From assembly GCA_002914805.1 (NCBI GenBank), contig JXTB01000481.1, forward strand, positions 157,135-221,134: a stretch of 64,000 nucleotides of DNA, in the 5' to 3' direction. The position numbers were made by a program, and so were the translations under genes. This stretch comes from Parasponia andersonii (lineage: Eukaryota; Streptophyta; Magnoliopsida; Rosales; Cannabaceae). The notes under the pieces were generated by a model. That model was given only the letters and a program-made list of their open reading frames with translations, was not told the DNA's origin and did no database searches. Below, in pieces: positions 36,046 to 49,011 of this stretch (position 1 is its first letter; each line of letters starts with the position of its first letter).

Positions 36046-38082
36046 TGTCACGACCCAAACCCCGAGTCAGTGGCAAAAAGAGAATTTCACAAGTGGAAAT
36101 TCAAAGGTTATTTTAGAAAAATTCATAAAAATAATTTTAAAATAAAAATTCTCACAGTTTTGTGATCACCATTAGACTTAGATTGTTAATGAAATTTATT
36201 ACAACAAACCAAGTATCATTATCAATAATCTCACAATCTAACACACTAGTTATACAGACAGAGTCCGTAAAATGGGCTCATTAATATTTAATATAATCTA
36301 AGATAAATAACAACGTTATTTACATAGTTACCAATTTACTGTACAGTAAATAATTCCTCAATCCTCTGCTCCTGAGTTTCCAAAGTCACACCGAGCACTG
36401 CCTGAGAAGGGAAAAGTAAGGGATGAGCATTTGCATGCTCAGTAGGAATTTAATTACTGTTTAGATTGATGCAGTTTCTCAAATCTGCATAATTAGTTTC
36501 TTTAAATTCATGTATAAATCAAATTTATAAATCCATTAGTATCCAGAATAGTCATATATTCAAAACCAAAATCAAAATCACATCATTGTAGATATCATAG
36601 ATCAACAAGGATATAAGTGAGTTATCATTCTCTCATCACGGCCCTATAATACCTCTATAGTAGGGGTACCCAGCATCTTGACACTGCCCGTAAGCATATT
36701 ATATGAAAACCTGCGCAGGGGCCTAGGTCTCTCACCTAGTATTGCAGCAACTCGTCAGTGACCTAAAAATATCGCATTGCTATAATAGAATTAAAGTGTG
36801 TGATTCTATGGTATGTACAACATGTAACGTTCACGGCTACAATGTATCTAATAATCAAATCATGTTTTAAAAATCTAATTTGGTATTATTCTGGGACTTA
36901 TTGTAACATGGTCAGCACACCGTTGTTTTATCCCAAAACTAGTATGTAAAAATGTATAAAATAAATTACGCAATCTAATCCCAGTATAACCCAATAATTA
37001 ACAATATATTCTTTAACCATCGTAAAATTATGATTTTTCATAAATAAATTTTAATACAAATAAAATCCAAAACAGATATAAAAATTAGGTACTCGAACCC
37101 CTACCTTGATATGGTAGTAATACCAGGTCAATGACGCTCGAAAAATCCCCGGTTAGTCACCCAGGTGCTTAAACAACAATTTCTGGTTCCTAGTAAGTCT
37201 ATTTGAAAAAGTGACTTTTCCACTGGAGCTTCAATTACAAAAATGGAGGTCACCACTGAAATCAGCACACCCAAAAATACTATGCCAGATATATATTTTG
37301 TCAAAAATAGGTCCTCGTGCAGGATCGACCCATGGCACGCAAAACAATGCAATTGTGCTATGAAATTTCAATTTTCATTTCACAACGAGATATAGTGATA
37401 TTTTATATCAAAATTTATGTCTTGAACTCACTGAGTCCAAATTCAAAATCAAAACTTAGTTTCGAGGTCCCTAGCATTAACTAAGCCCAGAAAACTGAGA
37501 ATTACATAAAGACCACCTTTTGAAAATAACTAGAAAAATGTCTTTTTTTTTTCTAATTACTATTTACTGCACTTACCATTACCCTTTTTACTTTTACCAA
37601 CTGTAATTATTCATAATTTTTAACTCTCTTTCACCTCATGTATTTACCTCGGATAAATAAATCATTTAACCAAAATAATTACATGAATATCACTTTTTAC
37701 ATAGTTGGTAAAAAGGTAAAAATGGTAAAAACTTACAAGAGATAAATTTTAACGTGAAACCACTTAGAGTTGATTGGTGGCGGCGAGATGGAGCTTCACT
37801 TGACGGAGGTGTCGAAAACGGAGGTCGGAAGGTGCATCGGCCGAGGCGGGCAACGATGCGATGGTTATAGGCGGCGACAGATCCGGCGTTTTCTCTCTCC
37901 CTTAATCCCCTATTTGCTGTAAATTTGAACTTCTGAGGCATTTTAAAGAAAAAACTGGGCACTACTGCAAAATATTATAATATTCCATATATTTTATTAT
38001 TTTAATCAAAAATTCAATATTTACAACTTTACCACTACTCTTAAAATGCCCAATTTGCTCTTATGATTTCATAGATTTTACA
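36046..38082 (-). repeat. 3' LTR of the gypsy element (2037 bp)
   Basis: Its minus-strand start TGTAAAATC follows directly after a polypurine tract (AAGGAGAGGAGGA) at about 38083-38096. It aligns with 40968-42745 with many substitutions and lacks a GC-rich piece of about 130 bp present near 42360-42500 in the other copy. Confidence 0.87.
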
Positions 38083-38129
38083 TCCTCCTCTCCTTAAAGG
38101 AATTTCGTCTCGAAATTCAAATACAATAT

Positions 38130-40967
38130 CAAGATCAAAGTATAACTTCTAGCTGAAAGTTAAATAAATGAGGATACTTCTCATACATCTCTGTTTCAAA
38201 CTCCCAAGTGGCTTCGTCTTCTTTGTGATGTTGCGAGAGAACCTTGACAAGCGGTATTTCTTTGTTTTGAAGCACTTTGAGCTCTTTTCCCAATATTCAA
38301 ACTGGTGTTCCTCATATGTTACATCTTCTTGTAATGGCACTTCCATATACTGAATGACATATGATGGGTCAGGCACATACTTTCTAAGCATCGAGACATG
38401 AAAAATATTTTGCACTCGGCCCAATTGCAGAGCACAGACAAATTTAAGCGATATGCTACTGGACTAATTCTAGTAGTAATCTTGAATGGTCCAATATACC
38501 TTGGAGCTAATTTGCCTTTTAGTCCAAATCTGATGATCCCATGCCTTGGAGTAACTTTCAAGAATACTTGATTACCAATTTCGAACTCTACTTCGTGTCT
38601 CTTTGGATCTGCATAGCTTTTCTGACGACTCTGTATAACCTTGAGTCTTTCCCGAATCTTAGTAATTTTCTCAGTAGTCTCTTGTATCAATTCTAGAATT
38701 GTGGCCCAAGAGTAACACGCTCCTCTACATCAACCCAACACAAGGGTGATCAACATGGTCTCCCATATAATGCTTCATATAGAGCCATGCCAAGAATGGC
38801 TTGGTAGCTGTTATTGTAAGCGAATTCTACCAGTGACAAGTGATCATCCCAGCTTCTACCAAAATCCAGTATATAAGAGCGAAGCATGTCCTCTAGAGTT
38901 TGAATAGTCCTCTCAGATTGACCATCTGTTTGAGGATGATGAGTTGTACTGTGATTTAGTTCGGTTCTCAAAGCTCTCTGTAAAGCTCTCCAAAATTTTG
39001 ATGTAAATCTTGGGTCTCTGTCAAAAACTATGCTTGATGGTACCCCATGCAAATGAACAACATTTTCAATGAGGAGACGACTTATCTTGTTGAGTGAAAA
39101 ATCAGACTTGATCGGTATGAAATGAGCAGCCTTTGTCATCCAATCAACTATCACCCAAACTACGTCGTTCTTTCTCCAAGTCGTTGGCAAACCCATCACA
39201 AAGTCCATTATGATCTTATCCCATTTCCACTCCAGTATGGGTAAAGGTTGTAGCAGTCATGCAGGCCTTTGGTGTTTGGCCTTGACTTGTTGACAAGTCA
39301 TACACTTAGCTACAAAAGTAGCTACGTCACGCATCATACCTTTCCACTAATACTGTCTTTTCAGATCATGATACAGTTTGTGCTACCAGGATGTATCTCA
39401 AATTTAGACGTATGAGCCTCAGTGAGAATAGCCTCTCTAAGTTTAGGATTATTAGCTACCTCTAGCTTTCCACTGAAAAGTACAAATCTTTCTTTATTTA
39501 TACTCCAACCTTCCAAATATTCACCATTTTCGAATTGATTCCAAATCGCTCTCAACTCTTGATCTTGCCACTGACTTAGCTGCATAGTTTGGAGAAGTGA
39601 AGGTATGACAACAACATTACTGAGATAAGTAGCTTTATTAGTCTCAAAATACTGTAAATCGTAATCACCAATTTCCATTAGGTTCTTCCAATCTTGAAAA
39701 ATAATTGCAGCTAACATACCATGAGATTTTCTTCTCAAGATATCAGCTACAATATTAGCCTTACCAGGATGGTATTATAGTTGGAGGTTATAGTCTTCTA
39801 TATATTCAACCCATCTACACTACCTCAAGTTTAAATCACTTTGAGTGAAAAGATACTTCAAACTCTTATGCTCGGAGAATATGTCAAATTTCACACCATA
39901 TAAATAATATCTCTAAATTTTGAGGGCAAAAATCATTGCTGCAAGTTCTAGGTCATGAGTAGGATAATTCTTCTCGTGTGGCTTTAACTGACGAGAAGCA
40001 TAAGCCACTACCCTACCATTCTGCATCAAGACACGTCTCAATCCAAAACTAGAAGCATCAGTGTATACAACATAAAGTTCATTATTGTTAGGAATAGTAA
40101 GAACAGGTGCAGTAGTCAATCTCTTCTTCAGTTCCATGAAAGTCTCTTCACAATCGTTATTCCATATAAACTTGACATCTTTTCTTGTTAATTTGGTCAA
40201 AGGCAAGGCAATTCTTAAGAAATTCTCCACAAAATGATGATAGTAGCTCGCTAAACTGAGGAAACTTCTAATCTTAGTTATATTCTTCGATCTTTCCTAC
40301 TCAAGTACAGATTATATCTTAGCAGGAACGACTGAAATATCCTCCTGAGAAATCACGTGCCCCAAAAATTTCACTTCTATCATCTAAAAATTACACTTGG
40401 ATCTCTTGGCATACAATTTATGATCTCTCAAAATTTGAAGTACAGTCCTCAAATATTCAACGTGCTTCTCTCGAGTCTTTGAGTATATCAAGATGCCGTC
40501 AATAAAGACAACCACAAACTGATCCAGATAAGGTCTGAAAATTTTGTTCATGAGATCCATAAATGATCCATAAATATTGCATGAGCATTAGTCAGACCAA
40601 ATGGCATAACCAAGAACTCAAAATGATCATAATGAGTCCTGAATGTAGTTTTCGGCATGTTTTCTTCTTGAATCTTCAACTGGTGATAACTTAATCTAAG
40701 ATCAATTTTGGAAGAGAACTTAGATCTACCCAGTTAATCGAACAACTCATCAATCCTTGGCAAAGGATGCATGTTCTTTACAGTAAACTGATTCAATCAT
40801 CTATAGTCAACACAGAGTCTGAGTGTACCATTAGCTCTCTTGGAAAACAACACAGGAGCACCCTATGGAGAAGTACTATTCCTGATGAATCCCTTTCACA
40901 AAAGATAATCCAGCTGACTTCTCAACTCAATCAATTCTGCTGGAGCCATGCGATAGACTGCAACTGA
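38130..40967 (-). pseudogene. Decayed gypsy pol: RT (late part), RNase H, integrase, C-terminal linker
   Basis: Read on - from 40967: end of RT with [11 protein letters not shown] and [11 protein letters not shown], where the usual second catalytic Asp of the F-x-D-D box is Gly. RNase H follows ([35 protein letters not shown]) at 39913-40230. The HHCC-like linker region is at 39361-39738. The integrase core at 38750-39208 keeps its acidic residues (IVDWMTKAAHFI, VFDRDPRFTSKFW, HPQTDGQSERTIQTLEDM). The C-terminal part is at 38149-38690 (FLKVTPRHGIIRFG, LAPRYIGPFKI). The order RT-RH-INT is diagnostic of Ty3/gypsy. Many in-frame stops, frameshifts and the lost RT Asp make it inactive. Confidence 0.9.
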
Positions 40968-42745
40968 GCCATGCATGCTTAGTAAAAATTTAATTACCTT
41001 TTAGATTGATGCAATTTCTCAAATCTGCATAGTTAGTTCCTTTAAATCCATGTATAAATCAAATTTATAAATTTATTGGTATCCAGAATAGTCATATATT
41101 CAAAACCAAAATCAAAATCACATCATTGTAGATATCATACATCAACAAGGATATAAGTGGGATCTCATCCTCTTATCACGGTCCTGTAATACCTCTATAG
41201 TAGGGGTACCCAGCATCCTGACACTGCCCGTAAGGGTATTAGATAAAAACCTGTGCAGGGGTCTAGGTTTCTCACCTAGTACTACAGTAACTCGCCAGCG
41301 ACCTAAAAATACCACGATGCTAAAATGGAACTAAAGAGTGTGATCCTATGGTATGTACAACATATAACAGTTCACGGCTTCCATGCATCCAATAATCAAA
41401 TCATGCTTTAAAAATCTAACTTGGTATTATTCTGAGACTTATTGTAACATGAGCAGCACACTGCTGTTTTATCCCAAAACTAGTATGTAAAAATATATAA
41501 AATAATTTACGTAATCCAATCCCAATATAACCCAATAATTAACAATATTTTCTTTAACCATCGTAAAATCATGATTTTCATAAATAAATTTTAATACAAA
41601 TAAAATCCAAAACATATATAAAAATTAGGTACCCAAACCCCTACCTTGATATAGTAGTAATACCATGCCAATGACACTCGAAAAATCCCCAATTAGTCAC
41701 TCAGGTACTTCAACAATAATTTCGGGTGCCTAGTAAGTCCACTTGAAAAAGTGGCTTTTCTACCGGTCCTTCAAATACAGAAATGGAGGTCACCATTGAA
41801 ATGAGAGTACCCAAAAAATGCTAGGTCAGATATATACTTTGTCAAAAATGGGTCTCAGTATTGGACCAACCCATGGCACGCAATACAATGCAATTTGTGC
41901 CACGAAATTTCAATTTTCGTTCCACAATGAGACATAGTGATATTTTATATTAAAATTCTTGTTTTGACCTCACTGAGTCCAAATTCGAAATCAGAACTCA
42001 GTTTCGAGGTCCCTAGCATTAATTAAGCCCAAAAATCCGAGAATTACATCAGTATCACCTTTTGAAAATAATTAGAAAAATGTCATTTTTTCTAATTACT
42101 ATTTACCATACTTACTATTACCATTTTTACTTTTACCAACGGTAATTATTCATAATTTATAACCCTCTTTCACCTCATATATTTATCTCGGATAAATAAA
42201 TCATTTAACCAAAATAATTACGTGAATATCACTTTTTACAAAGTTGGTAAAACGGTATAAACTTACCGGAGATGAATTTTAAAATGAAACCACTTGAAGT
42301 TGATCGGTGACGGCGAGATGGAGCTTTATTTGCCAGAGATGTCGAAAACAGAGGTCGGATGGCGCTCCGGTGGCCAGAAAACCTCACCAGAGACAGAAAT
42401 TTTGCGGGGCCGATACGACTTCGTCCAACGTCAAAACGAGGCGGGACTGGTGGCGTTGGATTCGTCTTCAAAAGCTTTCGATGCGGGCTGGCACATTGGC
42501 TGAGGTGGGTGGCAGTGCGGTGGCTGGAGGCAGCGGCAGATTCAGCATTTTCTCTCTCCTTCAAGCCTCTATTTGTTGGAAATTTGATCTTCTGAGGGGT
42601 TTTTAAGAAAAAAAAATTGGATACTGATGCAAAATATTATAATATTCCTGATATTTTATTATTTTAATGAAAAAATTCAATAATTACAATTTTGCCATTA
42701 CTCTTAAAATGTATAATTTACCCTTATGACTTCACAGATTTTACA
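40968..42745 (-). repeat. 5' LTR of the gypsy element (truncated)
   Basis: Matches 36440-38082. The segment matching 36046-36440 and the adjoining PBS and gag are deleted, and the junction with RT sequence is abrupt at about 40967. ORFs on both strands at 42229-42606 are read-throughs of its GC-rich patch. Confidence 0.83.
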
Positions 42746-43588
42746 AGTTCAGGAGAAAGACACACCAAGTTTTGTCAAAAGCAAACAATTCCAATGAAGC
42801 TCAGCAGCAGTTGTCACGACTGAGCGATATTCAACATCTGTAGAAGATTGAGCGACAATACGCTACTCCTTGGAACTCTAGGATTGCGGCCAAGAGAAAC
42901 AAGTCGCGCCCCAATGGAAGTAAGATTATCCTTGTTACCTGTCAATCTGCATCTGAAAAAGCGCTAAGAGATATGGGTGAGTATCTATGAAGCAGGATAC
43001 CATGGTTTAAGGTTCCACATAGATAACGGAGTAGTCATTTGACAATAGTCCAATGATTAATCGTGGGCCGATACATAAACTAAGTTTATTCACTGTATAA
43101 ATAATGCCCCGTCGGTGAGGGATGCTAAAGACTACCAATAGTAGTCCAATACTTTGATGAGTTAAAAATGCACTCCTAGAATGTAATAAAAGTATATAAG
43201 TAGTAGTAAGTGGTGTTGCAATAGGCTTGGAGTCAGACATATATGTACGAGCAAGGAGATCAAGTATATAACGATAACAAACCAAGATCTTTCAACGAGA
43301 ACTATTGAGTAAAAAGCTTGATAAAATATTGAACAGGCCCTCATTATCCCCTATAATTATAATGTCATCAATATAAACCAAAAGATATAAGATATTACCA
43401 CCTGTGTTGAGGACAAATACGAATGTTCCGGCATGGGAGTTAGAAAAACCAGCACTGAGAATGAACTAGCATAACTCTTGGAACCAAGCGTGAGGAGCTT
43501 TTTTGAGGCCATAGATAGCCTTGCGAATTTTACACATATGTTGAAGATGATCCTGAACAATCAAGCCCAGTGGTTAAGTCATAAAAAC
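42746..43588 (-). pseudogene. RT and RNase H N-terminal part of the outer copia polyprotein
   Basis: On - it reads KIRKAIYGLKKAPHAWFQEL, then SNSHAGTFVFV and YLLVYIDDIIII, where the catalytic Y-x-D-D box is intact. An IATPLTT region and the start of RNase H follow. Frameshifts and stops separate the blocks. It begins abruptly at the inserted LTR (43589), so the upstream RT and integrase are missing. Confidence 0.87.
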
Positions 43589-45184
43589 TGTTGGGATTTT
43601 TGCCCTAAAAAAAGTAGATTTCAAATTTTACCTTAAATGACTTTCTCTTATATGTAATTATGATATTTGCTAGATTAAACTATCTTAGTTGAATAGTTTA
43701 TTCATCTGAAAAAGATTTCATGACTTTATATGTATATAAAGAAATAAACATGATTAAGTGTAAATTATAAGGAGACTTGTTTCTTTATCTAAGTCTAAAT
43801 GAAGTAGTTTATAATTTGTAAATAAATATGGAATACTTTATTTATTATAGGTTGTAGTGTTTGTCTATCTCAATGGGAATGATGTGTCTCAAATCATTGA
43901 AGTATCTGACTTCTGATAGAAACACTAATACAACATAAATAAGTTATGTGTATTAAACTGGACCAGGTAATATAAAGAATTGGAGTGTCGTAACTCAATT
44001 CTTATATTATCACAAACTAGCTCTTAGCATATAGATCTTAATCCTTGATGTTTGACTGGACTTACTTTCATGGGTTATAGCATTTTAATTTATTAAAAAA
44101 CTAACCTCTATGAAATTAGAGGTGAACTCTGGCATACTGGAGGTTATGGCTTATGAATTAATGGGAACACCAAACAGTTAAAAACATTATACATTAATAC
44201 CACTTTAGGTTCTTTCAAGATTCATGGAATAATTAAATATAAGATCTTAGTATTCACTTTGTGAATTGGTTGATAATTTTATCTAAATGACAATTGAGAA
44301 TAAAATTATCGACAATATTATTCCTTGATAAAAAGATGGTAACTTAAAGGTAAATAGGTATTGGAGGGGTATTACGGTAATTTTACCTATCCAACTACGG
44401 CATTGTATAGGGATTCTATATGTGGTATAGAATATGCTAGATGGATTAGTTAATCAAGATTAGTTGATTAAATCTCTATAAAAGACATGACATTTAATCT
44501 AAGAGTGCAGTATTGGGTCTTTAGTGGAGTGTCCTTTTTATTAATAATATTTATATAAATACCATAATAAGAGTTATTATGTATTTATTATATTATTGGA
44601 GCTTAGAATATTTGGATCCATTAGGTCGCTTGTCTAACTCAATTAAGCTCATTAATTGGTTGATGGTATTTGTGAAATTAGTTTCATGAAACTGTGTAAA
44701 TTAATAATTCTACACAGAAGTTGGTATTTTTATAAATAAGTTTCATAAGTTGGATATATTTATAAAAATACACCCAAAGCCCAAATTGGAGAGCAAGCCC
44801 AATCCTAATTGGACTAGGGTTAGCAGTTTAGGGTCCCATATTTATAAGATATATGAAAGAAAAAACTACACAGTAACTCATATAGAGTCACATGCATAGA
44901 CATAGGGAGAGAGGGAGAAAAATCGGCCAAGGCTGAGAAATAGAAGAGAGAAAAAGTTTCTTACTATCTCACAGTCCCATATCACGTCTCGGTGTTCCAT
45001 AGGATCAAGAAGGCATTCTTGATCATTCTCCAATGAAGGTTTCGACTTAGTGCCTACTCGTCTCATCAACCAAGAGCAAGAGCATAGATAAGAAGATCTA
45101 GGGTTGGAGGTTTGATCACCATCAATAAGGAAATCAAGAGGAAAATGCTACAAGAGGTAAACCCTAATCTCATCTCTTGGGATG
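43589..45184 (+). repeat. Partial copia LTR, same family as 20170-21987
   Basis: Starts TGTTGGGATTTTTGCCC and follows 20170-21780 closely for about 1.6 kb. It then stops at CTCATCTCTTGGG, losing the last ~200 bp of the LTR. No coding part of that element is attached on the left, so it is a truncated single LTR. Confidence 0.87.
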
Positions 45185-45556
45185 TCTAAGAAGGAACCTA
45201 CGTCACACTTTCAAGTTGTGAAGTAGAGTATGTTACAGCAACATCATGTGTCTGTCATGCGATTTGGCTAAGAAACTTGTTGAGGAAATTATGCATTCCG
45301 TAAAATGAACCCACTAAGATCTATATTGACAATAAATCAGTAATTACTTTGGCAAAGAATCTCGTCTTCCATGATAGAAATAAGCACATCGATACCCGCT
45401 ATCATTATATAAGGGAATGTGTTGCAAGAAAGGATGTGCAACTGAAATATGTGAAGACTCAAGACCAAGTGGCAGATATTTTCATCAAACACTCAAGCAT
45501 GAAGATTTTCTTAAGTTAAGAAATTTACTAGGTGTCACAAATCAAGTTTAAGGGGG
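45185..45556 (+). pseudogene. Copia RNase H tail (left copy of a second copia family)
   Basis: On + it reads VCHAIWLRNLLRKLCIP, then PTKIYIDNKSVITLAKNLVF, KHIDTRYHYIRECVARKDVQ and QDQVADIF, the end of copia RNase H, with two stops or frameshifts. It is followed by a polypurine tract (AAGGGGG) and an LTR. The same sequence recurs at 51236-51560. Confidence 0.87.
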
Positions 45557-45932
45557 TATTAGAAATAAACCTTTTTTGTGACACATTGGGCCATAGTTTA
45601 ATTATTTGGGTTTGTGTTGTGAGTTGGACTTATTTTGGTGTATATGTGTGTCTAATAGCCTATAGTTTAATGTCCAAGTTTCTAGAGTATTCTTGTATTT
45701 ACTAGATTACTCTTGTTTTTTGTATAATTAATCAGGTGGTGGCGGTTACATGGAGCATCTAGAATCATCATTGGAATAGTATAATTAGAATGCTCCTCCC
45801 CCTACTTTGTATCAAGCAAAAGAGAAACAATTCAAGTAGTAATACAAGTTCTTCTCTTCCACTAAAATTCTCTCTAGTTTCTTTCTTAGCCTTGCTAGCC
45901 TTTCTGGCCTTAAAAATCTCATGTTTCCAACA
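45557..45932 (+). repeat. LTR of the second copia family (left copy, 376 bp)
   Basis: Starts TATTAGAAATAAACC (TG decayed to TA) and ends CCAACA. A primer-binding-like sequence follows (GCGGTATTAGAG, compare TGGTATCAGAGC), so it serves as a 5' LTR for the gag to its right, even though it also follows an RNase H tail. Confidence 0.85.
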
Positions 45933-46447
45933 AAGCGGTATTAGAGTAAGGTTGTGAGTTCTCTTGAAATTCTAAGTATGCTCTGTGGTTACAGTTTTAA
46001 CTGATCTTCCACATCAGAAAATAATTCTTGAGATTGAGAGTATTAGTTATTTGTTCCAAACATACTATTATTACATATCAAATCGAAGAGCTCGACGAAA
46101 CGAACACGCTGCCGTAAGAATTAGCCCAATCGGAGTTCGAACGGGTCGTCGGAAGTTTACTAACACAAACTGAGTCAACTCACTGAGTTGAGCCGAGTCA
46201 AAACTATTTGATAGAACCGAGCTATTGATTAAGCCATCAGAGCCATTTCACCGTGTCGTTAACTAAGCCGTCAGAGCTGTTGACCGAGTCGTTGACTAAC
46301 CTGTTGACCGACGTTGACCGTTAATTGAGTGTTGACTTTGACTATTGACTTTGACCAAGTCGATATACAAGTCAATCATAAGATTTTTCAACGTTCTGGA
46401 TCTATCTGTATAGTCGAAATTTCCAAAAGCTCATTCTATTAAGAGTT

Positions 46448-47189
46448 ATGGCTACCGGCAGTTTAGCATCTCTTCAAGTTCTACCACTTCAAGGCAGCAA
46501 CTTTGATAATTAGATTATCAAAATGAAAGTCCTTCTTGGAGCACATGATGTTTGGGAGGTAGTAGAGAAAGGCTACAAAGAGCCAGGAGATGAGATAACA
46601 TTATCTTTAACACAGAAGGATAGAATAAAAGACTCAAGAAAGAGAGACAAAAAGACCTTTTTCCTCATCTACCAAGCCTTAGATGATGATGGATTTGAGA
46701 AAATCTCAAGTGCAGCCTCCGCCAAGGAAGCATAGAAGAAACTTCAAATCTCATAGAAGAGATAAAAAAAGTTAAAAAAGTTTGTCTTCAAACTCTAAAA
46801 GAAGAGTTTAATTCCTATACATGACAGAGACTGAGTCAATCTCTGACTACTTTTCTAGAGTTCTAACCATTTCCAATTAATTGAAGAGAAATTGTGAGAA
46901 ACTAGAAAATGTTACGATCATAGAAAAAATTCTTCGATCGTTAGATCCAAAATTCGAGAATATTATTATTGTCATTTAAGAAACCAAAGACTTAGGAACC
47001 ATAAAGATAGAACAACTCTTAGGTTCCTTATAAGCCCACGATGAAAAGAAAAAGAAGATGAAAAATTTCAATGAGCAACTCCTTAAGGCTCAACTCCAAG
47101 AGAAAGAAGAAGATTCCAGTAATGAAAGAGGACGTGGAAGAGGTCATGGCGAAGGAAAAGGCCGCGGATGTGAAAGAGAAGGAGGAGGA
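46448..47189 (+). pseudogene. Copia gag (UBN2-type), broken
   Basis: Starts MATGSLASLQVLPLQGSNFD. The main open part (46523-46735) reads MKVLLGAHDVWEVVEKGYKE and continues to a KKTFFLIYQALDDDGFEKIS block, the typical N-terminal gag region of copia elements (DUF4219/UBN2-like). Downstream it is interrupted by stops and frameshifts, then ends in an Arg/Gly-rich run (RGRGRGHGEGKGRG) where gag normally leads into a zinc knuckle. It is cut off by the SIRE-like LTR at 47190. Confidence 0.83.
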
Positions 47190-48506
47190 TGTTGTCCCAA
47201 GAATAGCTAACCCAAGAGGGGGGGTGAATTGGGTTTTGAAGATTTTTACAAACTTTTTGAATAAAGTAACAAGATAGAGTAAATAATGAATGGAACAAGT
47301 AAAATAGCAAATAAATAAGCATAATATCAAAGTAAATAAATTAAAGAGATAGGGATAGAGAAATGCAAATGTTATTTTTACGAGATTCGACAAATACGAC
47401 GGTTTGCCTACATCGCCGGCTCTCCGCAACTTATTTAGAGCTTTCCACTATCGGATCAAAATTATAGACTTGACCGTCCCCTGTACAATCCGGAGTGATT
47501 TCTTCTTAGGCACACCTACGCCTTTACAATAGTCTTGAATCTGGCTCTATTACGCCTAACTATAGATTATTTAGAATCCAGTGTCAACCTCACCTATACA
47601 GGATTGTTTATGACTCCGGTGCCAACCTCACCTCTCAATAATGTTTTTATGAAAATACAAGTAAACACTCACTCAAAGAATTACCTCTCAAAGAAATAAT
47701 ACAATATAAGCTTAGAGAATTTGAGAACAATGCACAAATGATGCTCTAAGAATAGCTCAAATAGATTTGGAAGTTATAGTTGAATAAAAGAGAGTTTTTG
47801 CACTTAGAAACTGGTTGGGTATCAATATAGGTTCGTATTCTCACTATTTAAGTCATCAAACTTAGCTCTATTTAAAGGCATCTTAAAAAACTAGCCGTTT
47901 TCGACTGTTGGTATCTTGTTGCCAACATTTTGGTTGACTAAAAAACTAATCGTTAGAGTCCGAAATGCCAGTTCAGCTCCAACGGCTATTTTTGGCCTTT
48001 ATTTTGATCGACCAAGCCTGGTCGACCAAATTAGTCAAAAACAAAGGATTTTTTGTTTCTTTGAACTAATTTGGTCATTTTTAAACTTCCTTTTTCCAAA
48101 ACATTTTTAACTTTAAGAAAATGTACTTTTGAGAATATTTGTGCTAGATTAGAAATGATATTTATTTTCAAGCAATTAATGGATTTAAAGTTTAGTTAAT
48201 TCTTTAAAGATTCATTTGAAAAAATCATTTGAAAAATTTTGGAGCCATATCAAAGAGAATATTTTGTGCAATGTAATAAATCAAATATTTAACCTATTTA
48301 GACTTGGTCTTGAATCTTAATTCTTCACATTTATCTTCATTCTTCGAGGTTTATCAATGATGCTCTATTCTTGAGAACTTCATTTCTTGAGTTTTATCAA
48401 TTTCTTTTCAATTTCATAACTACAAACTCAAGCTAGTTATTAGTAACTAAATCATATGTTTGTTATTATTAACATAAGATAAGATTGAAAGCCACATAGG
48501 TCAACA
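47190..48506 (-). repeat. 3' LTR of the SIRE-like fragment (about 1317 bp)
   Basis: On - it begins TGTTGACC right after the polypurine tract and ends at about 47190 (TGTTGTCCC on +). Near that end is a run of seven G in a CCAAGAGGGGGGGTGAATTG block, a phrase common in plant LTR elements. No second copy lies in this window. ORFs on either strand at 47028-47429 are not genes. Confidence 0.75.
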
Positions 48507-49011
48507 ATCTCCCCCTTTTTTATGATGACAAATATTAATTTTTGAGATAAAAATAATGATACAGTTTAATTATCATACATGACCTTACTATTATTTTTAG
48601 AGACTCCTCCTCAACGTACATATGGAATTTTAAAAAAAAATCTCCCCCTTTTTAACTCAATTTAGGCATACTTTAAGTAACAAAAATTATGAATATTTTG
48701 TCCCCTTTTGAAATCAACAAAAATAATTGAAGATACATAAGTCTTATAAGCATAGTGAGAATAATAGATCACAATCGAAGATGGACATAAGTCTCACACA
48801 AGGTTCCATCATCCATAAGAAGAAGACATACAAATAGAGTTCAAAAGGTTTAAAAATAACATACTAACACACCATAAAAGAACATGCAAAGCATAAGTAA
48901 ATAAGCAAGAGAAAGACTCTAGGATGGAGGAGGATTTTGTCCTTGATGCATATAGTTCCACATCTCTTGTTGATGTTCAAAAAGGCGATCAAACTGTATT
49001 TGTTGAGAGTC

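Larger units (their letters stand above)
36046..42745 (-). mobile_element. Ty3/gypsy retrotransposon nested in the copia RNase H region
   Basis: The element runs from TGTCACGACC at 36046 to TTTTACA at 42745 on +, giving TG...CA on the minus strand. The flanking 5-mers are AGTTG (36041-36045) and AGTTC (42746-42750), a target duplication with one mismatch. The 3' LTR is complete (36046-38082). The 5' LTR (40968-42745) has lost its inner ~390 bp together with PBS, gag, protease and early RT. The remaining pol (RT, RNase H, integrase, C-terminal linker) is full of stops. Confidence 0.88.

Noticed and set aside
42229-42606. Overlapping ORFs on both strands in a GC-rich patch
   Set aside because: Part of the gypsy 5' LTR. 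The matching part of the 3' LTR (37690-37962) does not conserve any one of them.
47028-47429. 133-residue ORF on - with hydrophobic runs
   Set aside because: Spans the junction between copia gag and the SIRE-like LTR, so it cannot be an original gene.
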